In this document: piece after piece, positions 32,870-34,178 of the stretch | Numbering within the stretch: position 1 is the stretch's first letter | Layout: every line of letters begins with the position of its first letter | Assembly (NCBI GenBank): GCA_022510955.1 | Contig: JAFLSM010000006.1 | Location: 1-34,178 of the forward strand | DNA length: 34,178 nt | From: Ruminococcus sp. | Lineage (GTDB): Bacteria; Bacillota; Clostridia; Oscillospirales; Acutalibacteraceae | Reading direction: 5' to 3' | Made by a program: the position numbers and the translations under genes | Notes under the pieces: generated by a model | What the model was told of the DNA's origin: nothing | Databases searched by the model: none | What the model saw: the letters and a program-made list of their open reading frames with translations, nothing else

Positions 32870-34178
32870 ATGATGAAAAAATCATCAAAGGTTGTAAGCC
32901 TTTTGCTTGCAGTACTTATGACAGTTTCTTGTATTACAGGTTTGTCATTTGCTTCTGTATCAGCAGCAGAGGAACCTACAATCAACTTCAGGGTTCCTGC
33001 GGATTGGGCATCAGCCGGAACTATCCAAGCAGTTTACTGCAATATATTCCATGTTTATGGTAAGGGCGATAGCCTCACATATTCTGCATGGGGTACTAAA
33101 GGTCAGAAGTGTACATATGATGCAGCAGCAGGTATTGCAACATATGACATTCAGGCTAAGATGAAAGGCACACTTGCTGAAGATAATGACTATGCTTTGA
33201 ACTTTATGGTTAAGTATACAAGCGGTTCAGAGAAGCAGACAGGTGACGTTACTCTTTCATCAGAGTGCTATGGCGGTACAATTTATGTAACAGGTAATCT
33301 TACAGAGAATACTCAGGATTCTGCCAAGTTAGATAATGAGGCAAAATGGGAAGAGGCTGAGCTTAATGCTAAATATGGTCCTAAGCTTGGCATTACTTCA
33401 AAAGGTAACATTATCAATGACTATGTTCCTGCTCATATGCCTAAGGCACAGCCAATTGCTACATTCATCGGTGACTATGCTAAGAATCCTATTAATGCTA
33501 AGTATGTAACTGCTGAAGCAGTTCAGGGCATGATGAAGGACAGCAGATTCCAGGTTACAGCTCAAGATGTTCTTGATGTATATGCTGAAATCTATGCAGA
33601 GGATCTTGAAGCAGGCACAGCAACTATTGCTACTCTTGAAGAAGTAGCTGAGCTTGTTGGCTATGTTGAGCCAACAACAACAGAGGAGCCTACAACAACT
33701 GAGGAACCAACAACTGAGGAACCAACAACTGAGGAACCAACAACTGAAGAGCCAACAACAACAGAGGAAGTTACAACAGCTCCTACAACAAAGTTTGGCA
33801 CTCTCGTTTACGGTGACGCAAACATGGACGGCAACATCAACATTGATGATGCTACATTTGTTCAAAAGGCTGGTATTGGTCTTGTAACACTCAAAGAGCA
33901 GGAGTATGCTCTTGCTAATGTAAACCCTGCTGAAGATGACATTGTAAACATCCTTGATGTTACATACATTCAGAAGTATATTGCAGGCGGTTACACTAAC
34001 ACAGCTTATGTTGGCTTAGAGTATAAAGAGTCTGTAGATACATATGTAGTAGCAGGTTCAGAAGAAGTATTTGGTGCTAACTGGGATGGAACAGCAGAAG
34101 CAAATACTATGACAGAAGTAGATGGTATTTACACTCTTACAATTGCAAATGTTGCTCCAATTACAAACGCACAGTTTA
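32870..34178 (+). CDS. Secreted modular protein with dockerin-like domain (partial)
   Basis: The frame opens at ATGATG (AAGGAGG upstream) and runs off the window, giving at least 436 residues. A signal peptide (1 to about 33, ending SVSAA) is followed by a beta-rich module (INFRVPADW...VYCNIFHVYG...SAWGTKGQKC), a helical stretch, a Thr/Pro/Glu linker of TTEEP repeats (about 268-307), a dockerin-like pair of calcium loops (GDANMDGNINIDD at 315-327 and NPAEDDIVNILDVTYIQ), then a second beta module cut by the window edge. Similar modules occur in ruminococcal extracellular starch- or fibre-degrading proteins. No catalytic domain is seen in the available part. It may assemble on a cohesin scaffold or act as a binding protein. 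Confidence 0.85.
   Translation, partial: MMKKSSKVVSLLLAVLMTVSCITGLSFASVSAAEEPTINFRVPADWASAGTIQAVYCNIFHVYGKGDSLTYSAWGTKGQKCTYDAAAGIATYDIQAKMKGTLAEDNDYALNFMVKYTSGSEKQTGDVTLSSECYGGTIYVTGNLTENTQDSAKLDNEAKWEEAELNAKYGPKLGITSKGNIINDYVPAHMPKAQPIATFIGDYAKNPINAKYVTAEAVQGMMKDSRFQVTAQDVLDVYAEIYAEDLEAGTATIATLEEVAELVGYVEPTTTEEPTTTEEPTTEEPTTEEPTTEEPTTTEEVTTAPTTKFGTLVYGDANMDGNINIDDATFVQKAGIGLVTLKEQEYALANVNPAEDDIVNILDVTYIQKYIAGGYTNTAYVGLEYKESVDTYVVAGSEEVFGANWDGTAEANTMTEVDGIYTLTIANVAPITNAQF

Noticed and set aside
33398-33865. A 155-residue minus-strand ORF with Cys/Trp/Phe repeats.
   Set aside because: Antisense of the TTEEP-repeat linker; repeats arise from the repeat DNA.

Overview
The window looks like chromosome from a low-GC Gram-positive Clostridia, most likely a gut Ruminococcaceae/Oscillospiraceae member. 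The signs are AT-rich intergenic DNA, strong AGGAGG-type ribosome binding sites, TTG/GTG starts, a group B-like [FeFe] hydrogenase, a PadR/HAAS/DUF4097 envelope module, an archaeal-type ProRS, an alpha2 GlyRS, and a secreted Thr-rich-linker protein with a dockerin-like module at the right edge. I saw no rRNA, tRNA, CRISPR array, transposase or phage gene.

Layout, left to right. (1) 1-5983, minus strand: a five-gene dlt-like operon (adenylating ligase, carrier protein, PLP decarboxylase, MBOAT acyltransferase, SGNH/DltD-like protein). The decarboxylase is not part of a classical D-alanylation operon. It suggests that a decarboxylated, carrier-bound amino acid is placed on a surface polymer. 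(2) 6368-7051, plus: a zinc-ribbon microprotein and a nicotinamidase-type hydrolase. (3) 7109-10077, minus: two lipoproteins, a diiron ferritin-like protein, and a DUF2975 + small HTH pair with a likely operator. (4) 10350-13398, minus: a MATE transporter and an [FeFe] hydrogenase. (5) 13554-14486, plus: a zinc-ribbon membrane protein. (6) 14575-17511, minus: a module of PadR, HAAS, DUF4097 and Xre regulator genes, led by two very small hydrophobic ORFs and two perfect inverted repeats. (7) 17740-18935: a DUF218 protein, a convergently overlapping small ORF and a 156-bp palindromic element. (8) 18936-22625, minus: murI, ywiB-like, argS and a DUF6518-like membrane gene. (9) 22889-27413, plus: an unknown conserved-looking gene, then rpmG-secE-nusG-rplK-rplA-rplJ-rplL with L1-type and L10-type leaders. 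(10) 27680-32633, minus: metA, proS, a lipoprotein and glyQS. (11) 32870 to the end, plus: a truncated secreted dockerin-like protein.

The best candidates for something undescribed are the dlt-like operon with an embedded decarboxylase, the micropeptide-led PadR/HAAS/DUF4097 operon with its inverted repeats, a three-copy ~90-105-nt dispersed intergenic element, and the 156-bp palindromic element. Family names come from motif recognition by eye; no database search was possible.
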